Made by a program: the position numbers and the translations under genes. A DNA stretch of 64,000 bases from Holophagales bacterium. GTDB lineage: Bacteria > Acidobacteriota > Thermoanaerobaculia > UBA5066. The notes under the pieces are model-generated. The model was not told where the DNA came from. It worked only from the letters and a program-made list of their open reading frames with translations, and did not search any database. The stretch spans positions 333,438 through 397,437 of the forward strand of contig JADJZB010000020.1 in assembly GCA_016719485.1 (NCBI GenBank), written 5' to 3'. Of the stretch, positions 32,934-41,734 are shown one piece after another (the stretch's first letter is position 1; every line of letters starts with the position of its first letter).

Positions 32934-34229
32934 TCAGCGGGCGAGGATCCAGAGGTAGTACCCGGCGAACGCCGCCGAGAAGACGATCCCCGAGACGCTC
33001 CAGGCGGAGAGCGCCGGAGACGGACGGTGCTCGGGCGGGACCTCTGCTGCGTGGATCGCCCTGTGGTTCAGGAACGCGAGCGCGGGAGCCGTGAGGAACG
33101 AGAGCGACGTGGCGAGGTCGACGAGCGACTTGAACGCGGCCCCGCCGCGCAGCGCGTACCCGATGATTGCGAGCGACCCGGCGCCGAGGACGAGAAGCGA
33201 AGCCCAGTAGACGCTCCCGCGCGTCGTCGCCGCGCCGGGCGTCTCGGGGCCGCGCCACCGGGCGGCGAGACCCGCGAGGGCGCGTGGGAAGCCGTCGGCG
33301 ACGGTGAGGGTCGTCGAGAACATGACCGTCCCGGCGGCCAGGCCGATGAGCGGCGCCGCCCACTCGCCGAGGTTCTTCGTGTAGAGGGCGATGACCTGCT
33401 GGGCGAAGACTGCGGCCCGGTCGTCGAACGCCTCCCCCGAGCCGTACATGACGCCGGCACCGAGGAGAACGAAGCAGAGGGCGAGGAGCACCGTGCCGAC
33501 GTAGCCGACGTTGAAGTCGAGGACCGATTCCTTCACCCGTGGGGCATGCCCCGTCTGCTCGCGTCGGGCGAGGGTCCAGAGGGAATGCCAGATGGAGATG
33601 TCGAAGGCGGACGGCATCCACCCGACGAGGGCGACCATGAACGCGATGGAGCGCGGGTCCGTGAAGGCGGAGGCGTCGGGAAGCCAGGGAATCGTCGACC
33701 AGGGGATCTTCGGGATCACGAGCGCCGTCGCGGTGAACGTCGTGAGCGTGAGGACGAGGACGATGACCTTGTTGATGGCGTCGAGCCAGCGGTAGTGCCC
33801 CGCGAGGAGGAGCGCGCCGCAGAGGAGGAGCAGGAGGACGGCGACCCAGAAGGCCGGCGGGAAACCGAGGAGCGGAGCCGTCCACCCGAAGAGCGCCGCG
33901 TAGAGGACGGCCGTGACGAGCGTGACGACGGCCTGGATCGTGAACATCGTCCCGGCCGTCAGCAGACCGTAGAGAACGAGCGCCCAGCGGCCCTGTCGCC
34001 GGTAGCCCTCGAGGAGGCTCGTGCCCGTGGCCGCGGCGTAGCGCGGCCCGAACTGGAACGCCGGGTACTTGAAGAAGTTCGCCGCCAGGACGACGACGAC
34101 GAGCCCGAGGCCGAAGCTGGCTCCCGCGCGCGTGCTCTGGACGAGGTGCGAGACGCCGACCGCGGCGCCCGCCCAGAGGAGCCCGGGGCCGAGGGCCTTC
34201 AGAAAGGAACGTTCTTCTCCGCCTGTCAT
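32934..34229 (-). CDS. NRAMP-related divalent metal transporter lacking canonical metal motif
   Basis: 431 residues with about 11 membrane helices. The NRAMP fold is recognisable (GPGLLWAGAAVGVSHLVQSTRAGASFG; NFFKYPAFQFGPRYAAATG; GWMPSAFDISIW), but helix 1 lacks the DPGN metal motif and helix 6 lacks MPH, having WMPSAFD instead. A branch of NRAMP-related proteins with SHLVQSTRAGA is known by sequence; its substrate is not clear to me. It is followed after 4 bp by a TonB receptor gene, suggesting joint outer- and inner-membrane uptake. Confidence 0.8.
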   Translation of the reverse strand: MTGGEERSFLKALGPGLLWAGAAVGVSHLVQSTRAGASFGLGLVVVVLAANFFKYPAFQFGPRYAAATGTSLLEGYRRQGRWALVLYGLLTAGTMFTIQAVVTLVTAVLYAALFGWTAPLLGFPPAFWVAVLLLLLCGALLLAGHYRWLDAINKVIVLVLTLTTFTATALVIPKIPWSTIPWLPDASAFTDPRSIAFMVALVGWMPSAFDISIWHSLWTLARREQTGHAPRVKESVLDFNVGYVGTVLLALCFVLLGAGVMYGSGEAFDDRAAVFAQQVIALYTKNLGEWAAPLIGLAAGTVMFSTTLTVADGFPRALAGLAARWRGPETPGAATTRGSVYWASLLVLGAGSLAIIGYALRGGAAFKSLVDLATSLSFLTAPALAFLNHRAIHAAEVPPEHRPSPALSAWSVSGIVFSAAFAGYYLWILAR

Positions 34230-34238
34230 GGGCCGGGA

Positions 34239-34266
34239 TTGTTCCCCGGCGCGGGCCGGGGAACAA
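34239..34266. terminator. Strong hairpin between BON-domain and NRAMP-like genes
   Basis: Perfect 12-bp stem TTGTTCCCCGGC / GCCGGGGAACAA with a 4-base loop, 16 bp downstream of the BON-domain gene stop (- strand) and 9 bp upstream of the NRAMP-like start. No T-tract follows, so it may be a factor-assisted terminator, an attenuator or a 3'-end stabiliser. Confidence 0.45.
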
Positions 34267-34282
34267 CCCCGCCGGGCCAGCG

Positions 34283-34807
34283 CTACTTCTTGGCGACCTC
34301 GAGGAGGTCGACGACCTTCTTGACGCCGGGGACCGACTTCACGGCGTCACGGGCGATCTTCAGGCGCGCGTCGTCGGGCACGGTGCCACGCACGGAGACC
34401 GTTCCGCCGACGTTCTCGACCTCGAGGTTCTTCCCGTGCTCGCCGAGCTCCTTCTTCAGGGCGCTCTCGACGGCCAGCTCGAGCTTGCCGTCCGCGGCCT
34501 CCTCTCCGATCTTCCCGCCCGTGAGGGACTTCTCGGCCTTCGCCTTGACCTGGTTGTCGACGCTCGACACGCCGGGAACGCTCTTCGCCACCTCGGCGGC
34601 GAGCTCCTGCGTGTCGCGTCCCTTGACCTCGCCGACGAGCACGACCTTCTTCTCGACGACGGCAACCTTGATCGTCTTCGCGTCGTCGCCCAGCTTGTCG
34701 ACGAGCTTCTGCTGGATCACTGCGTCGAGGGCGTCCGCCGCGAGGGCGGGACCGGCGACCAGGGCGGTGGCGAGAGCGAGGAGGACGAGGGAATTCCTGA
34801 GTTTCAT
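34283..34807 (-). CDS. Periplasmic protein with two BON domains
   Basis: 174 residues. Signal peptide MKLRNSLVLLALATALVAGPALA, then two BON modules (about 27–90 and 100–172), each with a VxVxGxV strand and a final helix SVPGV (SVPGVSSVDNQV; SVPGVKKVVDLLEV). BON domains bind membranes or phospholipid and occur in OsmY-like envelope-stress proteins. Single gene between the TamA-like gene and the hairpin at 34.25 kb; GAGCAGCAG-like purine stretch serves as RBS. Confidence 0.87.
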   Translation of the reverse strand: MKLRNSLVLLALATALVAGPALAADALDAVIQQKLVDKLGDDAKTIKVAVVEKKVVLVGEVKGRDTQELAAEVAKSVPGVSSVDNQVKAKAEKSLTGGKIGEEAADGKLELAVESALKKELGEHGKNLEVENVGGTVSVRGTVPDDARLKIARDAVKSVPGVKKVVDLLEVAKK

Positions 34808-34898
34808 CTGCTGCTCCTTCGGGGTCTTTCCCCGAAGTATCCCCCCGCGGAGACCTCGAAGGGATGCCCTGCCATGCCCGCTTCGGGCAGCCGGCGGG

Positions 34899-37412
34899 TC
34901 AGAACGCGTGGCCGAGGGCGACGTGGAAGACGGTCCGGCTCTCGCCCTCGCGCTTGTCGATGAGGTATCCCACGTCCACGCGGAGCGGGCCGACCGGCGT
35001 CCGGAGCCGGAGGCCGGCCCCCGCGGCCCAGCGGAGATCCGTGACGTCGATCCGGCCGAGCCAGGCGTTCCCCGCGTCGAGGAAGAGCCCCCCTTCGACG
35101 GGCCCGAGGAGCGGAGCCCGCAGCTCGACGTTCGCGAGGAGGTACGTCTCGCCGCCGAGGCTCGACCCGTCGTCCCCCTTCGGGCCGAGCTCCTGTTCCC
35201 TGAACCCTCGGTGCGTGCTTGCCCCGCCGACGTAGAACCTCTCGCCGACGGGGAGCGTCGTTCCCCCGTGGGCCTGCGCGTAGCCGAACCGGAGCGCCCC
35301 GGCGGCCACGATCGCGCTCCCGAGGCTCCGGAAATACCGGGAGTCGCCCTCCAGGCGGTCGAAGTCATTGCTGCCGCCGAGAAAGCGGCGGGAGACCTTG
35401 TCGCGGACGAGAAAGTAGGTGCCGGTCGTCGTCAGGAACGGGTCGTCGCGCTGGTCGAGCGAGACGCTCGGCGTGAGGGACCCGATCGTTTCGGTGACGG
35501 GCAGGAGGGCCTCGTCGACGTCCGGCTGGACGTCGAGGGGAAGCTGCTCCTCGATCTTGTAGATGAGCGTCACGATGTGTTTCGGGTCGAACTCCCACGA
35601 GAACCCGGCCTGGGCCCCCATCGTCTGCAGGGAGAAGCCGTCGTAGGTCGTGTCCCAGGTGTAGGTCCCCTTCACCGTGCCGAAGAGCCGGGTCCCGAAG
35701 AGGGCAGGCTGGCCGATCTCGAGGACGTAGCTCTGCCGCTTCTTGCCGACGAGCGCCGAGAAGGCGCCGTTCGTGGCGTTTCCGAAGAGGTTTCTCTCGC
35801 CGACGGTCCCCGCGAGCTCGAGGCCGCGCTGCGTGTTGATGTCGAGGCCGTACTCCACGTACCGCGTCGAGCGCTCGACGACGGCCACGAGGACCGATTT
35901 CTCGGGCGGGCTCGACCCCGGGACGGGTGCGCTCGTCACGGAGACCGTGTCGAAGACGCCGAGGCGGGAGAGGTGCGACTGGTGCTCTGCGAGCTGGATG
36001 CCGTCGAGCGGCTTGCCGGGGCGCTCGTCGCCGATGGAGAGGATCTTCCTCGTGGTCGTCTTGGTGTTCCCGCGAACGGTGATCGTTCCGAGCCGGTAGG
36101 CGGTCCCCTCTGCGATCTCGAACGCGAGCGGGACGCGGCCCTTCTCGTCCGGAGCGCCGGGGCGGGGCGTCACCGTCGCCTCGTCGTAGCCGCGGCGGGA
36201 GTAGGCCCTCCGGATCTCGCCGGCGGCCTCCGCGTCGCGGCCGGGCACGTAGGGCCTGCCCTCCTTCAGCTTCGCGATGCGCCTGAGCTCGTCGGCGTCG
36301 ATCACCTTCGCACCCGGGAAGCTCAGGGTTCCGATCGTCCGAAGAGGGCCTTCCTTCACCCGGAAGACGATCGTCCGCTTCTCTCCGCTTCCTTCCATGG
36401 CCGCCTCGACGGTCGCGTCCGGGAAGCCCGAACGGGAGTAGAGGTCGACGAGCGCGAGTCGGCTCTCCTCGAGGATCTGAGGCCCGGGATGGGACTTCGA
36501 GAGGCCCAGGAGCTGCGGCTCGTGGAAGGGAAGAGCCTTCTCGAGCCTCTTCCGGGGAATCGAGACCGCTCCCTCGAAGCGGATCGTCTCGACGGCGAGG
36601 CGGAGGCCGTGGTTCGCGGTCAGGACGACGGCCTTCTTCTTCGCGTCCTGCCGCTCGGACGGCGTCACCGTCACGTCGACGTAGCCTCGCTCGGTCATCC
36701 CCGTCGCGGCGGCCCGGGCGAGGCGGTTGACGACGCCTTCGGAGAGCGGGACGTTCCGCCGCTTCCACGACGCGGTCACCTCCCTCATGACGGGCCCGTC
36801 GATCCCCTTCCCCTCGAGGCTCTCGCGCAGGCCGAGCTCAAGGGTCACCGCGACGGACCGTGCACCGTCCCCCTCCGGAGGCTCCTCCACGATCTGAAAC
36901 GTCGCGCCCTTCCACCCCAGGCCCCGGAGACGCCTCTGCTCCTTCTTCAGTCCCGATTCGAGGTCCTTCCGGTTGAACCGGGAGAGCTTCGCGTCGAGCC
37001 TGAAATAGAGGACCTTCCCGCGCGTGGCGAGGCTGGTGAAGAACGGGAGGCCGTCGAGGTCGACGTCGAACGTCTCGAGGCGGGGGAGGGGCGTCTCGAC
37101 GACGTCGAGCACCACCTCGACGGCACCCTTCGCGTCGGGCTCGCCGACCGTGACCGAGACCATCGGCGCCGGCAGGCCGGCCCGCGTGTACGCCTCGGCG
37201 ACCTGGGCGGGGACCGACACGGCGGGGTCGGCCGGCAGGGCCCGCCACGTCTTCAGGTCGATCCGGTCGCGAAGGACGCTCTTGCCGAGCTGCTTGACGC
37301 CCCTCAGCTCGATCCTGCGCACCCAGACGGGCGGGGCCTCGGCGGCCGCGCCGTGCGCGAGGAGGAGGAGGGCGAAGGCCGCGACTGCGGCCCGGACGCT
37401 AGTCGAGATCAC
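34899..37412 (-). CDS. BamA/TamA (Omp85) family outer membrane protein
   Basis: 837 residues. Signal peptide, several POTRA domains (about 30–480; e.g. VRRIELRGVKQLGKSVLRD, LGTITVRGNTKTTTRKIL), then a 16-strand barrel (about 500–837) with the VGERFYVGGASTHRGFREQELGP loop motif and terminal F. Its start overlaps the end of the tamB-like gene by 14 bp, so it is TamA-like by context, helping insert proteins or move phospholipid in the outer membrane. No other bam genes are nearby, so it is unlikely to be the main BamA. Confidence 0.87.
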   Translation of the reverse strand: MISTSVRAAVAAFALLLLAHGAAAEAPPVWVRRIELRGVKQLGKSVLRDRIDLKTWRALPADPAVSVPAQVAEAYTRAGLPAPMVSVTVGEPDAKGAVEVVLDVVETPLPRLETFDVDLDGLPFFTSLATRGKVLYFRLDAKLSRFNRKDLESGLKKEQRRLRGLGWKGATFQIVEEPPEGDGARSVAVTLELGLRESLEGKGIDGPVMREVTASWKRRNVPLSEGVVNRLARAAATGMTERGYVDVTVTPSERQDAKKKAVVLTANHGLRLAVETIRFEGAVSIPRKRLEKALPFHEPQLLGLSKSHPGPQILEESRLALVDLYSRSGFPDATVEAAMEGSGEKRTIVFRVKEGPLRTIGTLSFPGAKVIDADELRRIAKLKEGRPYVPGRDAEAAGEIRRAYSRRGYDEATVTPRPGAPDEKGRVPLAFEIAEGTAYRLGTITVRGNTKTTTRKILSIGDERPGKPLDGIQLAEHQSHLSRLGVFDTVSVTSAPVPGSSPPEKSVLVAVVERSTRYVEYGLDINTQRGLELAGTVGERNLFGNATNGAFSALVGKKRQSYVLEIGQPALFGTRLFGTVKGTYTWDTTYDGFSLQTMGAQAGFSWEFDPKHIVTLIYKIEEQLPLDVQPDVDEALLPVTETIGSLTPSVSLDQRDDPFLTTTGTYFLVRDKVSRRFLGGSNDFDRLEGDSRYFRSLGSAIVAAGALRFGYAQAHGGTTLPVGERFYVGGASTHRGFREQELGPKGDDGSSLGGETYLLANVELRAPLLGPVEGGLFLDAGNAWLGRIDVTDLRWAAGAGLRLRTPVGPLRVDVGYLIDKREGESRTVFHVALGHAF

Positions 37413-40400
37413 GCCGGATCCGGAAGCCGCCTGACAGCGAGCCGTCCTGGTTCTGCCGGAGGCGCCCGCGGGTGCGGGAGCTGAACCGCCATTTCAGCTC
37501 GAAGACGTCGGTCGTCTCGCCGCTCACCCCCTTGTAGTAGGTGGCGGAGAGCCCTCCGCCCAGGTCCTTGCCGACCGAGAAGAGGAACTCCTCCCCCTCG
37601 GGCGTCGTCGGGAGCGGGATCATCTCGAGGTCGGTCCGGGCGCCGAGCGCGCCGAGGATGGGGGCCGCGGCGCCACGCATGGCCATCCGGGCCGCCGCGG
37701 CGCCCAGCTCGGACGAGCCGGTTCCCCCGGAGCCCCCGAGGAGGACCGAGACGATGTCGGCCTGGCTCCTCCCCTTCGAGGACGTGAGGAGGAGCTGGGC
37801 CTTCGACGCCTTCCCGTCGATCCGGACGGTGATCTCCTCGTCGTTCTTCGTCGTCGTCGCGACGATGTCGAGGTCCGGGTCGATCGCGTGCGGGTCGGAG
37901 AAGTCGAGCCGGGCGCGGGACAGGTCGAAGCTCGACCCGAGGACGTAGAGCTCGCCTCTCGTGGAGGAGATCGACCCGAGGACGACGGGCTCCCCGATGG
38001 TCCCCTTCACGCGGAGGTTCCCGCCCAGCTCCGCATCGCCGAGATTCCCTTCGAGGTGGATGGCGTCCCGGGCGATGACCGCGACGTCGAGCGCGAGGCC
38101 CCGCACGAAGGGAGGAAGGGTGCTCTTCGAGGCGGTGGCCCTGCGCCCGCGCTCCTTGAACGCTTTCAGCAGTTCGCCGGCGTCGAGGCTGGGGGTGTAG
38201 ACGACGTCGTCGAGCCGGACCTCGCCGGAGATGGCGGGCGAGGGCCAATCCCCCTTCGCCGCGAGGTCGGCTCCCGCCCGGACCTGGACGTCCTTGCCGG
38301 CCTCGAGCTCGAGATCGCGGGCCCGGAGCGTGGCGTCGATGCGGCCCAGCTTCCGCTCCGAGAGGCCGGCGCGGCCCGCGAGGGAGACCGTTCCGCCGCC
38401 GATGCGGGCCGTGATCCCGTCGCTGTGGATCTCGCCCGGCTCGAGAGTGACCGTCCCGGTCAGCTGCTCGACCGGCGTGGGGAAGTCGGGACCGTCGAGG
38501 AGCGCGTCCTTCACCGCGACGCTTCCCGTGGCGACGGGCCTGCCGACCGTCCCGGCGACGTCGAGCTTCGCCAGGAGGCGCCCCGAGGCCCGGTCGAGCG
38601 CGTCGAAGAACGGCAGGAGGATCGCGAGGTCGAGGGACGAGGTGAGCGAGAGGCGGCCGCTCCCGGGGCCCTCGAAGGGAAGGCCTCCGGTCGCCTCGAG
38701 CTCGAGGCCGGTGCCCGAGAGCCGAAGCGAGCGGACCTCGACGCGGGAGTGGTCGACGACGAGGCTCACCGGCTGGTCGGCATGGACGGCCCACTTCGGG
38801 TGCGTCGCCTCGAAGGCGTCGAGGGTGAGGTCGACCGCGACGCCGCCGAGGTCGGCGACCGTCCCCGCGCGCGCGCACCCGCCCCGTCGCTTCGCCGTGA
38901 CGTCCGCGGAGATCCCGGCGGCGTGGAGGAAAGGAGAGAGGTCGAGCGCGTCGAGCGTCGCCGTGGCGTCGAAAGGCCGTGCGCCGGCGATCGAGCCCGT
39001 CGCCTTCACGCGGAGCCGGCCTCCGAGAGCGTCGCCGTCGACGGTGAGCGCCCCTCCCGCGAGGACGGCGTCCAGCCTGGCGTCCTCGACGCGGTACGCG
39101 CCCCACGAAAGACCCGCCAGCGTGACGGCGGCGACGACCCGGCCCTCGTCGGTCGGCGTCAGGGCGGCATCGAGCTTCGAGAGCGCCCCTCCGAGAGCCA
39201 CGAGGTCCCGGACCTTCACGGTTCCCGTGAGCCCGGGGCGTTCGAGCTCCCCGGCCATCCGCACGTCCACCGACACGCTTCCACCGAGCACCCCGGACCT
39301 GGATTTGGGGTCAGTTCCGTTTTCCGTGGAAGCTGGCTTCGCCGCGCTTCTCGATTCGGGCGGGAGGAGCGGCTCGAACGCCGAGAGATCCGGGACCTCG
39401 AGACGGACGACGACGTCGAGGGCGCTCCCGTCGAGGTTCCCGCCACCCGAGAGGGTGCCGTGGCTTCCGTCGTCACCCTTCAGCTCGAGCCCCGCGAGGT
39501 CGATCCGCTCTCCACGAACGGTGGCCTCGCCTCCCGACGTCGAAAGCCGGCGGCCGGCCGCGGCGACGAACGCGTCCCCGAGGCTCACCGTCGCCTCGAG
39601 CGGGCCGTTACGGGACCGCTTCGCCGCGAGGTGGCCCGACACCTCGCCGTGGAAGTCGGCGAGGTGAGAGGGAAGGACAGCCGCCAGAGGGGAGAGGTCG
39701 AATCGCACGAGCGTGGCCTCGGCCTCGAAGCCGCCGCGAGCGGGCGCGACGGCCTTTGCCGTCAGCCGGCCGTCGGCCGTGCCGAGCCGCGCCTCGACCG
39801 TCGCGCCGAGGGCGGCGTGCGCGTCCACGTCGGGGAAGGGGTGCCTGCGGAACAGGATGCCGCGGACGCGCAGGTCGATCTCGGGGGACTTCACCCCCGG
39901 AAGGGGCAGGCGTCCGTCCCCCTCCATGCCGGCGGTGACGTCGTACGCGGCGGCCGAGCCGTTGAAGACCGTGAACGTCGCGCCGTTCGCCTTCGCATCG
40001 AGCTCGACGCAATCGATCCGCGCGCCGGCGACGGTCAGCGCGCGGGCGCGGAGACGGCCGTCCAGGACGGGGCGCACCACGGGCCCGCCGCCGCTCAGGT
40101 GCGCGGTCAGCTGGCCCTTCCCTTCGATTCCGAGCATCGCGAGCCACGGGCCGACGTTTCCGGATTCGACGTCGACGCGACCCTCGAACGTCCGCTGCCG
40201 ATGGTCGTAGCGGCCGCTCAGCTCGGCGGTCGTCTCCCGTTCCGTCAGCTTCACCGTCTCGGCCGTCAGAATCCCACCGGACAGGCTCAGCCGGGCGCGG
40301 GCGTCCGGGGCGAGCGTGCCGCGGGCGGCTGACCGTGCCCCGGCGAGGGCGAGGTCGGCCGTGGCCGTGATCCCCTCGAGAACCGGACGCGCCAGGGTTC

Positions 40401-41592
40401 CCTCGACCGTGCCGCCGAGCGTTCCCGCGAGCTTCGGTGCTCCGGCTGGAAGGACGAGGAGCCGCGCGAGGTCGAGCTTCTCCGCCCGAATCGAGAACCT
40501 CACGTCCTTCGGTGCGGGGTGAACGGTCCCCGAGGCGTCGGCGTGGAGACGTCCCTGGCCGGACGCCAGTTCGAGGCTGCCCTTCCGGAGGATCCCTCCG
40601 GCCACTTCTCCCGCAAAGTCGACACTTTCGAACGTCCGGCCGAGCAGCGTGAGCGTTTCGGCCCGCGCCGTCGCGGTCGCCGACGGCGGCGCCGTCCCTG
40701 TTCCCGAGGCGACGATCCGGGCTTCGATCGTCCCCCCGAGGCCGAGATCCGGCGCGAGCCTCGCGGCGAGCGGGCCGAGCGTTCCCTCGGTCGTGAGGGT
40801 CGCCGTGTAGCTTGGCGTCCCGGAGAGGTCGCGGACCGCGGCGTCGAGCCCCGCCGCCAGTCCCGCATCCTTCGCGACGAGCCGGGCCACGAGGTCGAGC
40901 GCGTCCTCGCGCGTCGTCCAGCGGGCCGTGAGCGACGAGCCCCGCAGCGGCTCGTGTCCCGCGGCGGAGACGTCGATGGACCCCAGGGTCAGGGTGCCGG
41001 TCGACGTCAGGTCCCGGAGCCCCAGGCGTCCCTCGAGGGCGAGGTCGCTGCCGTCGATGCGCCGGGCGGCCTTGCCGCGGTCGAGCAGCTCGAAGGAGCC
41101 GTCCGTGAGCCGGAAGCTCCGCACGTCGACGTCAGGCCGGGCCGTCGGCTCCTCGTCTCTCGTCTCCGGGATCCGGAACGGCAGGATCACCCGGCCCTTC
41201 TCGTCGAGCGCGAGTCGCGCGAAGGGGCGCTCGACGATGGCGCCGAGGACGACGACGCGACCGCGGAGATATTCGGGTACGGATATGCGGATATGCGCCC
41301 GCGAGACGGAGATCTCCGTCCCGGCCCGTTCCCCCTCGCCCCTCAGGAGAAAGTCCCGAACCTCGAGCGTCCCCGTGAGGGCGTTCCACCGTATCGAGCC
41401 GGTGCCGACCGAGCCTTCGAGGATCCGTCCGGCCTCGCGAACGGCGGCCCGCGACGCCGCCCGCTGGACCGCCGGCAGGTGGAGCAGCCCGAAGAGGAGA
41501 GCGGCGAGGCCCAGGAGGACGAGTACGGCCCAGCCCAGCGCCCGCGCGGCGCGGCCGATCCACCGGCGGCGAGGCTTCTCGGGGTCGTTCAT
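37399..41592 (-). CDS. tamB: TamB-like translocation/assembly module protein (DUF490)
   Basis: 1397 residues. One N-terminal membrane helix (about 16–38) anchors a very long repetitive beta-taco of amphipathic strands; the DUF490/TamB C-terminal domain (about 1060–1397) contains GELYVLGSSFDLSRARLDFSDP and ends with a beta-barrel-like GRLRQNQDGSLSGGFRIRRDLD. TamB spans the periplasm and works with a TamA-type Omp85 protein, encoded immediately downstream with overlap. Length and architecture are normal. Residues near 760 (PASTENGTDPKSRSG) form a low-complexity insert whose DNA resembles a fragment of the window's repeat family. Confidence 0.87.
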   Translation of the reverse strand: MNDPEKPRRRWIGRAARALGWAVLVLLGLAALLFGLLHLPAVQRAASRAAVREAGRILEGSVGTGSIRWNALTGTLEVRDFLLRGEGERAGTEISVSRAHIRISVPEYLRGRVVVLGAIVERPFARLALDEKGRVILPFRIPETRDEEPTARPDVDVRSFRLTDGSFELLDRGKAARRIDGSDLALEGRLGLRDLTSTGTLTLGSIDVSAAGHEPLRGSSLTARWTTREDALDLVARLVAKDAGLAAGLDAAVRDLSGTPSYTATLTTEGTLGPLAARLAPDLGLGGTIEARIVASGTGTAPPSATATARAETLTLLGRTFESVDFAGEVAGGILRKGSLELASGQGRLHADASGTVHPAPKDVRFSIRAEKLDLARLLVLPAGAPKLAGTLGGTVEGTLARPVLEGITATADLALAGARSAARGTLAPDARARLSLSGGILTAETVKLTERETTAELSGRYDHRQRTFEGRVDVESGNVGPWLAMLGIEGKGQLTAHLSGGGPVVRPVLDGRLRARALTVAGARIDCVELDAKANGATFTVFNGSAAAYDVTAGMEGDGRLPLPGVKSPEIDLRVRGILFRRHPFPDVDAHAALGATVEARLGTADGRLTAKAVAPARGGFEAEATLVRFDLSPLAAVLPSHLADFHGEVSGHLAAKRSRNGPLEATVSLGDAFVAAAGRRLSTSGGEATVRGERIDLAGLELKGDDGSHGTLSGGGNLDGSALDVVVRLEVPDLSAFEPLLPPESRSAAKPASTENGTDPKSRSGVLGGSVSVDVRMAGELERPGLTGTVKVRDLVALGGALSKLDAALTPTDEGRVVAAVTLAGLSWGAYRVEDARLDAVLAGGALTVDGDALGGRLRVKATGSIAGARPFDATATLDALDLSPFLHAAGISADVTAKRRGGCARAGTVADLGGVAVDLTLDAFEATHPKWAVHADQPVSLVVDHSRVEVRSLRLSGTGLELEATGGLPFEGPGSGRLSLTSSLDLAILLPFFDALDRASGRLLAKLDVAGTVGRPVATGSVAVKDALLDGPDFPTPVEQLTGTVTLEPGEIHSDGITARIGGGTVSLAGRAGLSERKLGRIDATLRARDLELEAGKDVQVRAGADLAAKGDWPSPAISGEVRLDDVVYTPSLDAGELLKAFKERGRRATASKSTLPPFVRGLALDVAVIARDAIHLEGNLGDAELGGNLRVKGTIGEPVVLGSISSTRGELYVLGSSFDLSRARLDFSDPHAIDPDLDIVATTTKNDEEITVRIDGKASKAQLLLTSSKGRSQADIVSVLLGGSGGTGSSELGAAAARMAMRGAAAPILGALGARTDLEMIPLPTTPEGEEFLFSVGKDLGGGLSATYYKGVSGETTDVFELKWRFSSRTRGRLRQNQDGSLSGGFRIRRDLD
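39304..39326. repeat. Possible repeat-family fragment inside tamB-like gene
   Basis: TTTGGGGTCAGTTCC followed by GTTTTCCG shares the GGGGTCA(G) core of the palindromes at 5.3 and 9.2 kb and the half-copy at 51.7 kb. It is unusually AT-rich for this gene and encodes a spacer-like ENGTDPKS segment. The match is short; it may be coincidence. Confidence 0.35.
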
Positions 41593-41734
41593 GGAGTCAG
41601 CCGCGAGGCGGCGTTCGTGCGGAGCTTACCGTCCGGGGAGGGCCCCGGCGCGCTGCGAGGATTCCCGTCAGGCTTGCGGCCTGACCTGGGCGGTCCACGG
41701 CTCCAGCCGAGTCCGCCTGCCGCCCCGGACCGCC

